From CAZCCV01 sp964497515 (lineage in GTDB: Bacteria > Armatimonadota > UBA5829 > DTLH01): 48,141 nt of DNA. Positions 7,072 through 15,725 of the stretch are shown piece after piece; the first letter of the stretch is position 1; every line of letters begins with the position of its first letter. The stretch is from NCBI GenBank assembly GCA_964497515.1, contig CAZCCV010000018.1:1-48141 (forward strand). The letters are read 5' to 3'. The translations under genes were made by a program, and so were the position numbers. Under the pieces are notes generated by a model. It worked only from the letters and a program-made list of their open reading frames with translations, searched no databases and was not told where the DNA came from.

Positions 7072-7743
7072 TCAGCCTTCGCTGCTCAATCTGTACCCCA
7101 CATTTCTTACGGTCTCGATCAGCGATTGCTGCGAACCAAGCTTTGAACGGAGCCGCCTAATATGAACATCGACTGTTCTGGCTCCGCCGTAGTAGTCACA
7201 GCCCCATACCCGATCGAGGAGTATCTCACGGGTAAATACTCTGCCCCTGTTGGTCACCAAGAACCGCAGGAGTTCGAACTCCTTATAAGTAAGGTCCAGC
7301 GGGCGCGCATCGACCCAGGCTTTGTAGTTGTCTACATCCACTTCGAGTCCCCCAACCCTTACGGTATCCCCACCGTCCATGGCACTGTTTTTTGCAAGAC
7401 GAAAAAGTATCCTCGCGACTGTCTCAATCACTGACGCCGTGTCGAGTGCAAAATCGCTCAATGATTGAATGTGCGGCGACTCCAGATTGCTTTGAGAGAG
7501 TATACCAAATATCGGAGTATCTTCCAGATAGTTGCGCTGTTGAATCTGTTTGATGAGAATCCACGGAGAAGATTCTGATTCCGAACCAACTACTATCAGC
7601 TCAGGTTCACCGTTCGCAAGCACTGTATCTATACTATCGAGACCCTGCCCAGAGTGCATCACCTTAACGCCCCGCCCTACGAGCGATGAAGTCAGTTTCG
7701 ATGCGAGAGTCTCGTTATCAGTTACTATCAGAACTCGATGCAT
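7072..7743 (-). CDS. Atypical OmpR/PhoB-type response regulator, GlnR-like
   Basis: 223 aa, ATG 7743, 4 nt after the glnA stop, so translationally coupled. The N-terminal receiver domain (about 1-105) keeps part of the acidic pocket (T-D9-N-E) but has G53/S54 where the phospho-accepting aspartate should be (ELIVVGSESESS). It therefore probably cannot be controlled by ordinary aspartyl phosphorylation. The C-terminal winged helix (about 125-223) has LDLTYKEFELLRFL, GRVFTRE, RTVDVHIRRLRSKLG and TVRNVGYRL, very close to actinobacterial GlnR as I remember it. GlnR is an orphan nitrogen regulator, also lacking normal phosphorylation. Co-transcription with glnA supports a nitrogen-control role; that function is inferred. 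No histidine kinase gene is nearby. Confidence 0.85.
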   Translation of the reverse strand: MHRVLIVTDNETLASKLTSSLVGRGVKVMHSGQGLDSIDTVLANGEPELIVVGSESESSPWILIKQIQQRNYLEDTPIFGILSQSNLESPHIQSLSDFALDTASVIETVARILFRLAKNSAMDGGDTVRVGGLEVDVDNYKAWVDARPLDLTYKEFELLRFLVTNRGRVFTREILLDRVWGCDYYGGARTVDVHIRRLRSKLGSQQSLIETVRNVGYRLSSEG

Positions 7744-7747
7744 TGGC

Positions 7748-9076
7748 TTAAAGTACAGGCAAGTAATGGTCGATCTCAAAGCTGGTAACAGCGGCGTTAA
7801 ACCTGGCCCATTCCACCCTTTTGTTTTCAATCAGTTTCCAAAACACGTGCTCGCCGAGCGTGCGGCGCAGCAACTGGCTTTTCTCCGCGAGTTTTATCGC
7901 TTCGTTGAGGTCGGCAGGAAGCACCTTTATGCCTTTGACTTCGCGTTCGGCTTCGGAAAGATCGAGGATATCACCTTCGTGCGATTCCTGAAGCAGATAC
8001 TTATTTTCGATGCCTTCCAACCCGGCGGCAAGCATTACGGCGAAGGCAAGGTAAGGATTACACACAGGATCCGGAGAGCGAAGCTCCACGCGCATAGCAT
8101 CCTCTTTGCCCGGACGATATCCGGGCACACGGATCATATCGGATCTGTTCCGCATAGCCCAAGACACGTAAATCGGCGCTTCATAGCCTGGAACCAGCCG
8201 CTTGTAGCTGTTCACCCACTGATTGAGAACAAGAGTGATCTCCGGCACGTGCGCCATAAGCCCTGCGATATACTGCCTGCCGGTTTGCGATAGGTTGTAT
8301 TCGGCAGATTCATCGAAAAAAGCATTCTTCTCGCCGGTAAACAGCGACTGGTGAGTGTGCATTCCGCTGCCGTTCTGCCCGAAGATTGGTTTCGGCATAA
8401 ACGTAGCATAGACGCCGTGGCGCATTGCTACATCCTTCACGACCAACCGGTATGTCATAGTGCTATCGGCCATCGTGAGCGCGTCAGTGTATCGCAAATC
8501 GATCTCGTGTTGGCTGGGCGCTGCTTCATGATGACTGAATTCAACGGGTATCCCCATAGCCTCGAGTGTGAGAATGGTGTCTTTGCGCAGATCGGTAGCT
8601 ACATCAAGCGGGGTGAGATCGAAATAGCCACCGGCATCAAGTGCCACAGGGCTCCCTTCTGAGCTTTTGAAGTAGAAGAACTCCAGCTCCGGGCCAACAT
8701 AGAAAGTGTAGCCCAGGCTTGCCGCACGTTCGAGTTGACGTTTGAGCACCCATCTCGGATCACCTTCATAAGGAGTCCCATCCGGGTAGAGGATATCGCA
8801 GAACATCCGCCCCACTGCGCTATCGTCGCTGGTGCGCCAGGGGAGGAGAGTGAAGGTGTTTGGATCGGGTTTAGCAATCCTGTCGCTTTCGTCGACTCGC
8901 GCGAAGCCTTCTATGGAAGAACCATCGAAACCGATTCCTTCTTCGAGCGCTCCTTCGAGTTCCGCCACAGTTATGGATACGCTTTTTAGAAACCCCAGAA
9001 TATCAGTGAACCAGAGTCGGATGAACCTGATGTTTTGATCCTTAGCTGTTTTGAGTACGAACTCGCTGTCTTTCAA
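7748..9076 (-). CDS. glnA: Glutamine synthetase type I (GSI-alpha-like)
   Basis: 442 aa from a TTG at 9076. It makes glutamine from glutamate, ammonia and ATP in the cytoplasm as a dodecamer. Visible signatures are FTDILG, the latch-like GFDGSSIEGFARVDESD, YVGPELEFFYF, the glutamate/ATP site GSGMHTHQS and the ammonia-side loop NRSDMIRVPGY. There is no adenylylation tyrosine motif near the C-terminus, and the short length fits GSI-alpha. I chose TTG because GAGG lies 8 nt upstream and the N-terminus then matches family length. The ATG at 9103 would leave almost no leader after the predicted promoter. The coupled downstream regulator suggests nitrogen-responsive control. Confidence 0.96.
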   Translation of the reverse strand: MKDSEFVLKTAKDQNIRFIRLWFTDILGFLKSVSITVAELEGALEEGIGFDGSSIEGFARVDESDRIAKPDPNTFTLLPWRTSDDSAVGRMFCDILYPDGTPYEGDPRWVLKRQLERAASLGYTFYVGPELEFFYFKSSEGSPVALDAGGYFDLTPLDVATDLRKDTILTLEAMGIPVEFSHHEAAPSQHEIDLRYTDALTMADSTMTYRLVVKDVAMRHGVYATFMPKPIFGQNGSGMHTHQSLFTGEKNAFFDESAEYNLSQTGRQYIAGLMAHVPEITLVLNQWVNSYKRLVPGYEAPIYVSWAMRNRSDMIRVPGYRPGKEDAMRVELRSPDPVCNPYLAFAVMLAAGLEGIENKYLLQESHEGDILDLSEAEREVKGIKVLPADLNEAIKLAEKSQLLRRTLGEHVFWKLIENKRVEWARFNAAVTSFEIDHYLPVL

Positions 9077-9111
9077 CTGTGGCACCTCACTCCATGCCGT
9101 CATCCGCTCAC

Positions 9112-9141
9112 ATTATAGACAAGCCGGGCGCGATCTATCAA
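9112..9141 (-). promoter_or_regulatory. glnA promoter
   Basis: On the minus strand, TTGATA (9136-9141), an 18-nt spacer and TATAAT (9112-9117). The expected transcript start near 9105 gives a short leader before the TTG start at 9076. Confidence 0.75.
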
Positions 9142-9229
9142 CAGGGTATCTGGGAATCGGATGGGTGAGTTTGGGCGAGACGAACACAGGACCCGATCGG
9201 GTCAGGATGCAGGCCCCGTGTCCGCAAGA

Positions 9230-9427
9230 CTACGCTGCAACCTCTACTCCTGAGTCGTCGACTATGGTGAATCTGTTGCGGCCATAGCGATATCTATGGA
9301 ACAGATTCACAGCATCATCCCGTCTGTCGGCAGTGCCAGAACACTTTGTGCAAAGAAGCTCGGTTTCGGTGTCGACCAGGTATTCTGGCAGGTTCTTTGT
9401 CTCAGTTCCACATCTGCTGCATTTCAT
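9230..9427 (-). CDS. Small zinc-ribbon protein of unknown function
   Basis: 65 aa. I chose the ATG at 9427 because GGAGAG is 7 nt upstream; a GTG 9 nt earlier overlaps that site. The protein opens with C3-S-R-C6, has a second C-x2-C pair (C-T-K-C) about 20 residues later, then a mostly polar tail. The spacing suggests one bound zinc (zinc ribbon or knuckle). There are no further domains and no membrane segment. It is a single gene between the glnA promoter region and the RsbW-like gene, with an inverted repeat resembling a CsoR operator 82 nt upstream. Function not assignable. Confidence 0.6.
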   Translation of the reverse strand: MKCSRCGTETKNLPEYLVDTETELLCTKCSGTADRRDDAVNLFHRYRYGRNRFTIVDDSGVEVAA

Positions 9428-9508
9428 TTTGGGCACTCTCCACTTTCTGGCAAGCCCCTCTTCCTTGGTGGAAGGCCATTGGTTGCAGTCTCATTGCACT
9501 GCTGATGC

Positions 9509-9530
9509 AATATACCCACGGGGGTATATT
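9509..9530. promoter_or_regulatory. CsoR/CstR-like operator (inverted repeat)
   Basis: Perfect 9-bp inverted repeat: AATATACCC at 9509-9517 and GGGTATATT at 9522-9530, separated by ACGG. The core ATACCC-n-GGGTAT resembles operators of the CsoR family of copper- or persulfide-sensing repressors (established family knowledge). No T-run follows on either strand, so it is not a terminator. It lies upstream of the small zinc-ribbon gene on the minus strand. No CsoR gene is in the window. Confidence 0.5.
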
Positions 9531-9593
9531 CTGAAACAGAAAAACAGGTTTATTGCGAAGAATTCTAAGTGGGTTTGTGCTGGTAATTACGAG

Positions 9594-10040
9594 TTAGCGA
9601 GAGATACGCACCCAGTGTCTTTTTGCGGGAATTTTGGCTCTTTTGGTGAGCCGGACAGTCATGCCTTTGCCGCTTCTCACGAACTCGACTTCGTCAGCAA
9701 GTGCTCGCATCAGGGGGATTCCGAGTCCGCCGTCTTTTCTGGTTGCCCGATCAACGGTCTCTGATGGGTCAAATCCATCGCCGCGGTCGATGATTTCGGC
9801 TACAACGGTTCCAGGGTCCGAGGATATCAGGATACTTACCCGGTCGGAGTCTCCATGAGGTGAACCGTGTCGGATGGCATTGGAACAGGCTTCGGTAAGA
9901 ACCAGCTTGGCATCGTGTATCTCTCGGGAGTCCATTCCGGCGCAATCAGCAACGCAACCTATAATTCTGCGGAGCCGCGCCAGATAGTTGGGATTACTGG
10001 TGATGCTGACCTCGGTAACTACACCCCTTCCGTCTGCCAT
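9594..10040 (-). CDS. RsbW/SpoIIAB-like serine kinase / anti-sigma regulatory ATPase
   Basis: 148 aa, ATG 10040 behind AAGGAAGGGA. GHKL-fold ATPase of the HATPase_c_2 type. The N box is LTEACSNAIRHG, the G1 box DRGDGFDP and the G2 region GGLGIPLMRAL; the sensor and dimerisation regions of histidine kinases are missing. Such proteins phosphorylate an anti-anti-sigma STAS partner or bind a sigma factor, giving partner-switching control of stress or envelope genes. No STAS protein, PP2C phosphatase or sigma factor is adjacent, so partners must be encoded elsewhere. A strong minus-strand promoter lies just upstream. Confidence 0.88.
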   Translation of the reverse strand: MADGRGVVTEVSITSNPNYLARLRRIIGCVADCAGMDSREIHDAKLVLTEACSNAIRHGSPHGDSDRVSILISSDPGTVVAEIIDRGDGFDPSETVDRATRKDGGLGIPLMRALADEVEFVRSGKGMTVRLTKRAKIPAKRHWVRISR

Positions 10041-10128
10041 TAGCGTCCCTTCCTTTCGTGTGAAACTTTGCGATGGCTAATGTGCTGTTTAGCAATCCGA
10101 ATAAGCACCCCATCTTTTTGGCGTGCAT

Positions 10129-10157
10129 AATTTACCATAGCAGGCAGCCCGTGTCAA
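10129..10157 (-). promoter_or_regulatory. Promoter of the RsbW-like gene
   Basis: On the minus strand, TTGACA (10152-10157), a 17-nt spacer and TAAATT (10129-10134). Transcription would start near 10122, leaving an 80-nt leader before the ATG at 10040. Confidence 0.7.
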
Positions 10158-10262
10158 TGCTGCAGACCAACAAATTGTGGGGAGAAATTCCAGATGCACA
10201 ATTAATTTTTTTAGTGTGAGCAATATGAGTACAAGATGCTTCCATTAGTGCCGTTTAGAACC

Positions 10263-10292
10263 TTGACCGGTGTTTGTAAGGCGTGTTATACT
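10263..10292 (+). promoter_or_regulatory. Promoter of the polysaccharide cluster
   Basis: TTGACC (10263-10268), an 18-nt spacer and TATACT (10287-10292), ending 36 nt before the wecC start. It points into the run of tightly spaced polysaccharide genes. Confidence 0.7.
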
Positions 10293-10328
10293 TGCTTGCG
10301 ATTGCCTGGCAAGGCGATGGAGAACCAG

Positions 10329-11597
10329 ATGAACAAGATTTGCGTACTTGGACTGGGGTACATAGGACTCCCCACGGCTGCCCTGGCTGCGAAGAACGGT
10401 CATTACGTGGTTGGCGTAGATGTGGACCCGATGGTCGTTAAGAACCTTTCCAGCGGTAGCGCACACTTTGATGAACCAGGGCTAAACGATATCCTGGCTC
10501 GCGTACTGAACGACGGTACCCTCACTGTCAGGACCTCTCCCTGTCGATCTGATGTATTCATGATCGCTGTACCCACTCCTATAAACGAAGACAAGACTTC
10601 CGACCTTCGTTTTGTCAAATCGGCTGTAGAGTCCATTGTGCCGGTTGTAGAAAGAGGCAATCTGGTAATCGTTGAGTCCACTATTCCTCCAGGTACCACA
10701 GAAGAGCACGTTGCTCCAATTCTCGCAAAGAGCGGGCTTGAAGTGGGCAGAGACATTTTCCTTGCGTACTGCCCCGAGCGCGTACTTCCTGGCAGGATCA
10801 TCCACGAGCTTTCAAATAACGACAGAATAATCGGAGGAGTCGGCCGGGAGTCGGCTATGCGCGCCCGAGACTTCTATCGGTCTTATGTCAGAGGTTCGCT
10901 TGTTATGGCTACGGCGAAAACTGCTGAGATGGTGAAGCTCGTCGAGAACGCTTACCGAGACGTAAACATTGCCTTTGCAAACGAACTGTCGATGGCCTGC
11001 AATCAGCTTGGAGTAAACGTGTGGGATGTTATAGAGTTTGCCAACCGACATCCCAGAGTAAACATACTTAACCCGGGGCCTGGGGTTGGTGGACACTGTA
11101 TAGCTGTAGACCCGTGGTTCCTGGTAGAACGCGTTCCTGAGGCAACATCGCTGATAGCAACAGCCAGACAGATAAACGATTCTATGCCAGAGCAAGTAGT
11201 CTCGAAGGTCGAATGCGTTGCAAGTCCGGGTGCAAAAGTGGCGTGTTTAGGGGCTTCATACAAAGCCGATGTTGGCGATACTCGCGAAAGTCCCGCAATG
11301 AAAGTCATTGAACTTCTTCAGCAGAAAGGCTACAACGTGTGCGTGGTTGACCCTCACGTGAAGAGCCTGAACGGCTGCCGATTGCCGCTCTCGCCTATTG
11401 AAGAAGCACTAGATGGCGCCGATTGCGTAGTGCTTCTGGTGGATCATAGCGAATTCAGACGCCTGAACGGCAGCAAACTGAAAGGCCGGTTCAACGGCAA
11501 ACTGATAGACACGAGAGGAATGTGGATAGACGTAGACCAGTCGCTGGCTTCCGAACCGACTTTTGTCGGCTCGTTGGTCTCGGAAGCTGTTGTATGA
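10329..11597 (+). CDS. wecC: UDP-N-acetyl-D-mannosamine dehydrogenase
   Basis: 422 aa, ATG 10329 with GGAGA 5 nt upstream. NAD-dependent four-electron oxidation of UDP-ManNAc to UDP-ManNAcA, a sugar-acid donor for surface polysaccharides. It has a Rossmann motif at the N-terminus (GLGYIGLPTAAL), VPTPINEDKTSD, ESTIPPGTT, the central K203 and the catalytic C257 in GPGVGGHCIAVDPWF. This last motif is the WecC version rather than the UDP-glucose dehydrogenase version. The UDP-GlcNAc 2-epimerase (WecB) that supplies its substrate is not in the window. Its stop overlaps the next ATG as ATGA. Confidence 0.92.
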   Translation: MNKICVLGLGYIGLPTAALAAKNGHYVVGVDVDPMVVKNLSSGSAHFDEPGLNDILARVLNDGTLTVRTSPCRSDVFMIAVPTPINEDKTSDLRFVKSAVESIVPVVERGNLVIVESTIPPGTTEEHVAPILAKSGLEVGRDIFLAYCPERVLPGRIIHELSNNDRIIGGVGRESAMRARDFYRSYVRGSLVMATAKTAEMVKLVENAYRDVNIAFANELSMACNQLGVNVWDVIEFANRHPRVNILNPGPGVGGHCIAVDPWFLVERVPEATSLIATARQINDSMPEQVVSKVECVASPGAKVACLGASYKADVGDTRESPAMKVIELLQQKGYNVCVVDPHVKSLNGCRLPLSPIEEALDGADCVVLLVDHSEFRRLNGSKLKGRFNGKLIDTRGMWIDVDQSLASEPTFVGSLVSEAVV

Positions 11598-12391
11598 CTA
11601 CCGACCACGCTACAAGTCCCGAAAGCATCAAACTCACAAAAACGAACGCCGGTTCACAGTATCGCGATCCCGAATACTGGCGCACTCTCTCGATCACTCC
11701 TTCTGAAACAGAACGTATGGCTGCAACTGTCGGACTGGTTCCTGACGATGTTTCCACTATTGTGGATGTTGGATGCGGAGACGGCCGACTATCCAGAGCA
11801 CTTCGCGAGAATTGGGATGTGGTCTCTGTCGATTTAAGCGAAGCTGCAGTTCGCGCCACCGGTGCAAAGGCGATTTTAGCATCAGCGAGCAGGCTCCCCT
11901 TTTCTGATGGAGCTTTCGATCTGGTGTGTAGCACGGAGATGCTCGAGCACCTGAGTGAAACAGACTACGTTGCTGCTATATCCGAAATGGCACGCGTTGC
12001 AAGAAAGTATGTCCTAATCTCAGTCCCTGCTGCCGAAGACCTTGCAGATGGCACAACGAGGTGCCGAAAATGCGGGGCATACTATCACCTTTGGGGGCAT
12101 TTGCGAAGATTCACCGATAACGATCTTGAAAACCTCAGCCCGAAGCTCAAGCTGATCACGCATCTAAAGTGTGGCAAAGAGAAACACAAGAACCACGCAA
12201 CCAGATGGATCAGGCGAAAGATAGGCAGACAGTACCCGACAAACCCACACGTAACCTGCCCAGAGTGTGGAGAAATCTCCGGCGAGCGACAGACACGGAA
12301 CTTGGTAACCTACGCCTGTGCTCTAGCAGAACTAATCATCCCAACGCCCCATATCCCTAGATTTTCAATCTGTTTGTATGGGAGAGTTTAG
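11594..12391 (+). CDS. Class I SAM-dependent methyltransferase with inserted zinc-ribbon cysteines
   Basis: 265 aa. ATG 11594 overlaps the wecC stop by 4 nt, so the two are translationally coupled. The SAM-binding motif I is IVDVGCGDGRLSRAL, followed by an acidic residue at the end of the next strand (VVSVDLSE) and motif FDLVCSTEMLEHL. Paired cysteines C-R-K-C and C-P-E-C flank a region with YYHLWGHLRRF; these may bind zinc. Proteins of this kind in polysaccharide clusters often methylate sugars or glycan ends, but the acceptor cannot be read here. The flippase gene follows after 6 nt. Confidence 0.85.
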   Translation: MTTDHATSPESIKLTKTNAGSQYRDPEYWRTLSITPSETERMAATVGLVPDDVSTIVDVGCGDGRLSRALRENWDVVSVDLSEAAVRATGAKAILASASRLPFSDGAFDLVCSTEMLEHLSETDYVAAISEMARVARKYVLISVPAAEDLADGTTRCRKCGAYYHLWGHLRRFTDNDLENLSPKLKLITHLKCGKEKHKNHATRWIRRKIGRQYPTNPHVTCPECGEISGERQTRNLVTYACALAELIIPTPHIPRFSICLYGRV

Positions 12392-12397
12392 CTGCTG

Positions 12398-13771
12398 ATG
12401 CCTGCCGAAATGGTTGACACAACGAGCGCGGCGGATACACAGCGACCTAGCTTCAGGGTTAACACCACTTCACGACTGATTGTAGGTGCCGTTGTACTAC
12501 TTACCGCTCAGATCAGCCAAATCGTTATTGCCAGAGCTCTCGGGCCGAATGGCAAGGGTGTTGCAAGTATTCTGATCCTCACCGCATCTGTGGCAGTCAT
12601 ACTGACTGATCTCGGACTCACTACATCGGGCGTCTATTTCGTCGGACGCAGAAAGTACACTGCACAGAGTATTGTAAGCACCTATCTGACCACTGGAGTA
12701 GTGGTTGGGCTTGTAACTACAATTGTCATGGTGGCACTCTGCCGGCCGCTGGCTAACCTGCTTTTTAATGGTTCGTATCCGGAGTTGATTGTCCTGCTCG
12801 CATTGGGAATCCCTGCCGGGCTGCTGTCTCGCTGGCTGGCAGGTGCACTCCGTGGTCTGGAAGAGATAGTAAAACTCTCCTATGTGAATGCGCTGGAAAG
12901 TGTAGCAGGGCTGGCGGCGCTGGCTATAACGCTCTTTTTGCTAAAGCAAGGACAGGCTTCGGTAGTCTGGGGAGCAAACGCGACTGTAGTATTCAGCCTG
13001 ATTGCAACAGCGTATCTCATCAGACAACAGGGTATAAGACTGAGCTTCGGGATGAACCGAGAGATTCTGAAGGAATCTCTGTGCTACGGGATGAAAGGTC
13101 AAGCGGGACAGATCCTGCAATGGATCAACTACAGATTTGACTTGTTCATCGTAAATGCGTTGCGAACAAGGGCTGAGTTGGGAATCTACAGTGTTGCAGC
13201 AGGTGTTCCGACCCTAATCTGGCAGGTGCCTAACGCCATTGCATTTGCACTATATTCCAGAGTCTCTGTGCTCGACAAAGAAGGTGGAGACCAGGTAGCA
13301 ATTGACTCGGCGCGGCACAGCGCACTCGCAAGCTTGCTCCTTGCTGCTGCATTTGTGCCAATCAGCCGCTACGCCATCCCAATACTGTTCGGAAAGGCAT
13401 TTAGCTCTGCAATAGTTGCCACATGGTTGCTCCTGCCGGGGACTGTTGCACTATCGTACTACAAGACGCTGGGAGTGCATCTTGCGGGACAGGGAAAACC
13501 GGAGTACGGGTCATACGCAGGTGCTGTTTCGGTAGTGCTTACAATAGCGTTGGATTTCTTATTGATTCCAGAGTATGGTATCAATGGCGCTGCGGTGGCA
13601 TCGTCGATTGCCTATACCGTGACTGGTGCAATAACGATATACTGGTTTGTTCGAATGACTGGCTGCACCAAAATCAGCAAACTCTTCGTGCCACAGCCTG
13701 GCGACCTGCGCACCTGGATAAGTATGATTAGGCAAAGCCCGAGAAACGGCAACAAATCTGGAGAAAAGTAG
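12398..13771 (+). CDS. Wzx-like polysaccharide flippase (MOP superfamily)
   Basis: 457 aa, ATG 12398 with GGGAGAG upstream. Strongly hydrophobic, about 12-14 membrane segments. It opens with LIVGAVVLLTAQISQIVIARALGP, an N-terminal helix typical of the polysaccharide-transporter branch. It should flip lipid-linked repeat units across the cytoplasmic membrane. The Wzy-like polymerase three genes downstream makes a Wzx/Wzy-dependent pathway likely. The next gene starts at the base after its stop. Confidence 0.88.
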   Translation: MPAEMVDTTSAADTQRPSFRVNTTSRLIVGAVVLLTAQISQIVIARALGPNGKGVASILILTASVAVILTDLGLTTSGVYFVGRRKYTAQSIVSTYLTTGVVVGLVTTIVMVALCRPLANLLFNGSYPELIVLLALGIPAGLLSRWLAGALRGLEEIVKLSYVNALESVAGLAALAITLFLLKQGQASVVWGANATVVFSLIATAYLIRQQGIRLSFGMNREILKESLCYGMKGQAGQILQWINYRFDLFIVNALRTRAELGIYSVAAGVPTLIWQVPNAIAFALYSRVSVLDKEGGDQVAIDSARHSALASLLLAAAFVPISRYAIPILFGKAFSSAIVATWLLLPGTVALSYYKTLGVHLAGQGKPEYGSYAGAVSVVLTIALDFLLIPEYGINGAAVASSIAYTVTGAITIYWFVRMTGCTKISKLFVPQPGDLRTWISMIRQSPRNGNKSGEK

Positions 13772-14500
13772 TTGAAAATAGCAAGAAACCTCGCAAAGAC
13801 AGCTTATAGAGCGTATAAGACTGTAGGTGGATGGTATCTCCGCCCAATGCTCAGAAGAGAGTGGAATATGCAGACGTCGGGTGGACTGAACGAGCGACCT
13901 GCAGAGTACTCTTTCGCACTGAGATGCTTGGGGCAAATCTGTCCGGATGAGATACTGGACGTGGGAGCCGGCACTGGCCCGTGGCCGGGAGTTATGGCGG
14001 GGTGTGGGTTCAAAGTGACCGCAATAGACGAAATACGCGGTTACTGGCAGGGGGACTTCTTCAACAGACATCATTTGGTGCTGCACGACGATATTACGAA
14101 TCCCAAGCTCGAAAAGGTGTTTCCATTCATTACATGCATAAGCGTCATCGAACATATCCCGGATGATATTGCTGCTGTTAAGGGAATAAACAAGCTGCTC
14201 GCACCTGGTGGCTATCTGGTACTCACCTGCCCCTACAACGAACGACAGTATGTAGAAAACGCCTACGAACTCGAGAATGCCGGCTATGGGAAGGATAACC
14301 CTTACATTTGCCGGGTATTCTCTAGAGAGCAGATCGACAAATGGCTAAGAGTCATCGGCGGAGAAATCGTAGAGCAGGAGTACTATCGAATATTCCAAGG
14401 AAACCTTTGGACTGAAGGTGGTAGAGTCAAACCCATCGAATGCGTGGGCAAAGACGACCTGCATCATCTGACGTGCATACTCATTCGTAAAAACAGATAG
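13772..14500 (+). CDS. SAM-dependent methyltransferase (second of the cluster)
   Basis: 242 aa, TTG start at 13772 directly after the flippase stop, with GGAGAAAAG 4 nt upstream. Motif I is ILDVGAGTGPWPGVMA, followed by VTAIDE. The post-motif strand ITCISVIEHIPD and LLAPGGYLVLTCPY are typical of class I methyltransferases. The first 40 residues are basic and Tyr/Arg-rich, with no signal peptide. Presumed to methylate a sugar or a lipid-linked intermediate; substrate not deducible. Confidence 0.85.
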   Translation: MKIARNLAKTAYRAYKTVGGWYLRPMLRREWNMQTSGGLNERPAEYSFALRCLGQICPDEILDVGAGTGPWPGVMAGCGFKVTAIDEIRGYWQGDFFNRHHLVLHDDITNPKLEKVFPFITCISVIEHIPDDIAAVKGINKLLAPGGYLVLTCPYNERQYVENAYELENAGYGKDNPYICRVFSREQIDKWLRVIGGEIVEQEYYRIFQGNLWTEGGRVKPIECVGKDDLHHLTCILIRKNR

Positions 14501-14515
14501 GCGGGCAAGTTACGA

Positions 14516-15673
14516 GTGGATCGGCTTAAGATAATGATGGTGGAGTATCATTCGTGGAACTCCCCAATACAAATAGGTGGACACAAATACGGTGCAGGCT
14601 TCATAGGCGACGGTCACGAAGTGCTGTGGATCGCATCGTTCTGGCACGCACTCAGCCGATTCAGCAAGCTCGCTCCACGCCCTGCAGAAGAACGAAAGGC
14701 GTACCTGAGAGGTCGTTCGATCAGATTTGACGGTGGCCCTGAGCAGTATTCGCCATTCACCTGGCTGCCACACAGAAAAGCTCCGGGAATAGCTTCGCCG
14801 AGAGTATTGTCTAATATGATGCGAGCGACGATCCCTTCGTTTCCGAAGTGGGTGAAGCGAAATGGCTGGCAGGAACCCGACGTGCTCTGGATTACTAATC
14901 CCTATATGGCACGAGTCACCGATTTTGTGCACCCCAAGCTTCTTGTATACCGAATGGCAGACGATCTGGCCAGCTTTGATAACGCCACCGAAGCCGTTGT
15001 CAAACAGGAAATGGAGCTTGTCAACAAAGCCGACCTGATACTAGTAACCAGCGACCAATTAGTCGAAAAAGTCCACGCTGCCGGAAAGGAGCCGGTGTAC
15101 CTGCCAAATGGTGTCAGTCCTGAAGCCTTTGCCGCAAGAGACCTCGAAGAACCGGCCGACCTGGCTTTGATTCCCAGACCGAGAGCTATGTACATTGGTG
15201 CGGTAGACAACTGGTTCGATTTTGACTTACTGAAACGCGTTGCGGAGATGCAGCAAAATATCAGCTTCGTGGTGATTGGCCCCAACTCCTCGGGAAACAA
15301 CGGCTTGGATGCGCTGCCAAATGTCTCATTCCTTGGGCCGCGGGCGCACACGCACATACCTGCTTATCTTACGCACTCCGATGTGGCAATTATCCCGTTT
15401 GTAAAGAATAAGCTGACCGATAACATCAATCCGATTAAGCTATTTGAATACCTGGCAGCGGGGCGACCGGTGGTCTCTACTGATCTCGAACAGTCGCAGA
15501 GGATGAACCCACCCGTTACATTTGCTTCTGGCGCCGAAGAGTTTGCAGAAGCTCTTCAGCGAGCGATAGACAGCGGCACGGACAGGCCAGAGTTTCTGGA
15601 ATTCGCCAGGCAGAACAGTTGGCAGAGCCGTTACGAGGTTGTTCGGGAGGAGATTCGGTGCAGACTGAAGTAG
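14516..15673 (+). CDS. Glycosyltransferase, GT-B fold (GT4-like)
   Basis: 385 aa, GTG start at 14516, 15 nt after the previous gene. The C-terminal half has the GT-B donor-binding architecture: MYIGAVDNWFDFDLL, VVIGPNSSGNN, the VAIIPF region and NINPIKLFEYLAAGRPVVSTD. The N-terminal half is less conserved. It should transfer an activated sugar onto the growing lipid-linked unit at the cytoplasmic face. The donor sugar cannot be inferred. Start choice is uncertain because the ribosome site is weak. Confidence 0.85.
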   Translation: MDRLKIMMVEYHSWNSPIQIGGHKYGAGFIGDGHEVLWIASFWHALSRFSKLAPRPAEERKAYLRGRSIRFDGGPEQYSPFTWLPHRKAPGIASPRVLSNMMRATIPSFPKWVKRNGWQEPDVLWITNPYMARVTDFVHPKLLVYRMADDLASFDNATEAVVKQEMELVNKADLILVTSDQLVEKVHAAGKEPVYLPNGVSPEAFAARDLEEPADLALIPRPRAMYIGAVDNWFDFDLLKRVAEMQQNISFVVIGPNSSGNNGLDALPNVSFLGPRAHTHIPAYLTHSDVAIIPFVKNKLTDNINPIKLFEYLAAGRPVVSTDLEQSQRMNPPVTFASGAEEFAEALQRAIDSGTDRPEFLEFARQNSWQSRYEVVREEIRCRLK

Positions 15674-15725
15674 TCTTTGTGTACCGAATGAGAATGTTAG
15701 CTCTACACGCACGGGAGACCAAAAG

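Noticed and set aside
7162..8293. Plus-strand frames opposite the regulator and glnA
   Set aside because: They mirror strongly conserved minus-strand genes.
9333..9764. Plus-strand 143-codon frame across the zinc-ribbon and RsbW-like genes
   Set aside because: It lies opposite two genes with clear family motifs, and its composition is not protein-like.
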